20,855 bases of DNA from a virus. How positions within the stretch are numbered: position 1 is the first letter of the stretch; each line of letters starts with the position of its first letter. The notes below the pieces were generated by a model. It did not search any database and had not been told where the DNA came from. It saw nothing but the letters and a program-made list of their open reading frames with translations. The stretch is taken from positions 1-20,855 of IMG/VR virus record IMGVR_UViG_3300037137_000530. One strand, 5' to 3'. A program made the translations under genes and the position numbers. This document shows, piece after piece, positions 20,098 through 20,855 of the stretch.

Positions 20098-20855
20098 TGA
20101 CCATCAATGGGCTGGACATCAGCATGTATCAAGAGTCTAGCAGCCTGATCAATTGGCCGGCTCTTTCTCACGATCCACGCCAATTTAAGTTTATCTGGAT
20201 TAAATGCGCGGAGGGTGAGTTAGCCCCAACCGACGCAGGCGCTTATCCGGTCAAAATATTTCAGCGGCAGGTGGTCGGGGCCGTAGGTGCGGGACTGAAA
20301 GCCGGTCCTTACCATTTTTATTATTATCATGTATCGCTGGGCAATGGCAGTTATTACCCGTTATCGCCGTATGTTCAGGCGGCGGCATTTTGCGCGGCGG
20401 CGCAGGATTACGAGGGCGAACTTCCGCCAATGGTCGACCTGGAGGACCCCTATTTATATAATCCGGTCAGGTTGTTTGATTTTCACGACACCCCTACGGC
20501 TAATAATGCGCTGGCCTGGGCACGGAAGGTCTGTAACCACGTCCGCCAGTATGTCGAGGAGGTAGCCCGATTGTTCGGGCGTAAGCCGGTAATTTATACC
20601 GGCACCTGGTGGTGGAACCCGTGGGCGTTCCTGGCACAATCCTATACCGAAGAAATGAAATGGGCCAAGGACTATGATTTTTACCTGGCGGATTACGCGC
20701 ACGAGAAACCGGACACCTGCCTGGGTGCTGGCCGTGTAATTGCGCATCAATATACCAGCACGCCCAGCCCGGTGATCGCTGGGATCCCCAACGGGGGCCA
20801 TGTGGATTGTGCCAGGTGGTTATTGTCTGATACTGAGTATGCAATATGGGGCGGG
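20097..20855 (+). CDS. Endolysin, GH25 muramidase (partial, cut by the window end)
   Basis: GH25 muramidases cleave the beta-1,4 bond between N-acetylmuramic acid and N-acetylglucosamine in peptidoglycan. The frame is open to the right edge (253 residues visible). It starts INGLDISMYQ (Asp7 in the conserved GLD.S.YQ), has FKFIWIKCAEG, then GPYHFYYYH and the catalytic phrase MVDLEDP with Asp114 and Glu116 as the expected active pair, and later PVIYTGTWWW, HQYTS and the domain end GHVDCARW. All are in family order. The catalytic domain appears complete near residue 245; whether a cell-wall-binding domain follows is beyond the window. The ATG shares one base with the preceding TGA. No spanin or holin is seen on this side. 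Confidence 0.92.
   Translation, partial: MTINGLDISMYQESSSLINWPALSHDPRQFKFIWIKCAEGELAPTDAGAYPVKIFQRQVVGAVGAGLKAGPYHFYYYHVSLGNGSYYPLSPYVQAAAFCAAAQDYEGELPPMVDLEDPYLYNPVRLFDFHDTPTANNALAWARKVCNHVRQYVEEVARLFGRKPVIYTGTWWWNPWAFLAQSYTEEMKWAKDYDFYLADYAHEKPDTCLGAGRVIAHQYTSTPSPVIAGIPNGGHVDCARWLLSDTEYAIWGG

Noticed and set aside
1-20855. Integrase, repressor, attachment site, tRNA genes or a bacterial defence system
   Set aside because: No tyrosine or serine recombinase, repressor-type gene, cloverleaf or defence-related enzyme was seen; all supported genes fit virion assembly or lysis.

Overview
This window is the late (packaging, head, tail, lysis) half of a tailed double-stranded DNA bacteriophage with siphovirus-type morphology and an HK97-fold capsid. 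All genes I support lie on the + strand, are tightly packed (ATGA, TAATG or zero-nucleotide junctions are common) and mostly carry AAGGAG-like ribosome binding sites, so a bacterial host is certain. The host phylum cannot be read from the sequence; base composition is near balanced. No integrase, repressor, replication gene, tRNA, CRISPR array or insertion sequence is visible, so lifestyle is undetermined.

Layout. 4-554: two small membrane proteins, holin-like. 550-5028: packaging and portal module (small terminase, large terminase, portal, Mu gpF-like head morphogenesis protein, possible HK97 gp10-like protein). 5029-5196: the only real intergenic region before the capsid gene, with a terminator-like hairpin just ahead of the capsid ribosome binding site. 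5197-7386: one long frame fusing a small N-terminal domain, a prohead protease and the HK97 major capsid protein, with a strong internal start for the capsid part. 7398-10349: a putative decoration protein, then two tandemly duplicated gene pairs (A, A' and B, B'). 10414-13396: gp6-like adaptor, putative tail terminator, two tail-tube-like proteins, and tail assembly chaperones joined by a -1 frameshift. 13393-19798: tape measure protein, a large distal tail protein carrying a seven-bladed propeller and a carbohydrate-binding-like module, a gp27/Tal-like hub protein and a fibre-like protein. 19807 to the right edge: a small unknown protein and a GH25 muramidase endolysin cut by the window end.

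The genes follow assembly order: terminase pumps DNA through the portal, the fused protease matures the capsid, decoration-like proteins probably coat it, adaptor and terminator proteins join it to a tail tube measured by the tape protein, and the distal tail proteins recognise the cell. The endolysin, probably with the holin-like proteins, ends infection.

The most unusual signals are at RNA level. Three hairpins of unrelated sequence but the same design (G-rich arm, C-rich arm, then AAAGGA directly at the stem foot) bracket the two duplicated gene pairs. The third has a loop complementary to its own ribosome binding site. Together with the hairpin before the capsid gene, the nested capsid start and the frameshift site, they suggest that protein ratios in the structural operon are set mainly after transcription starts.
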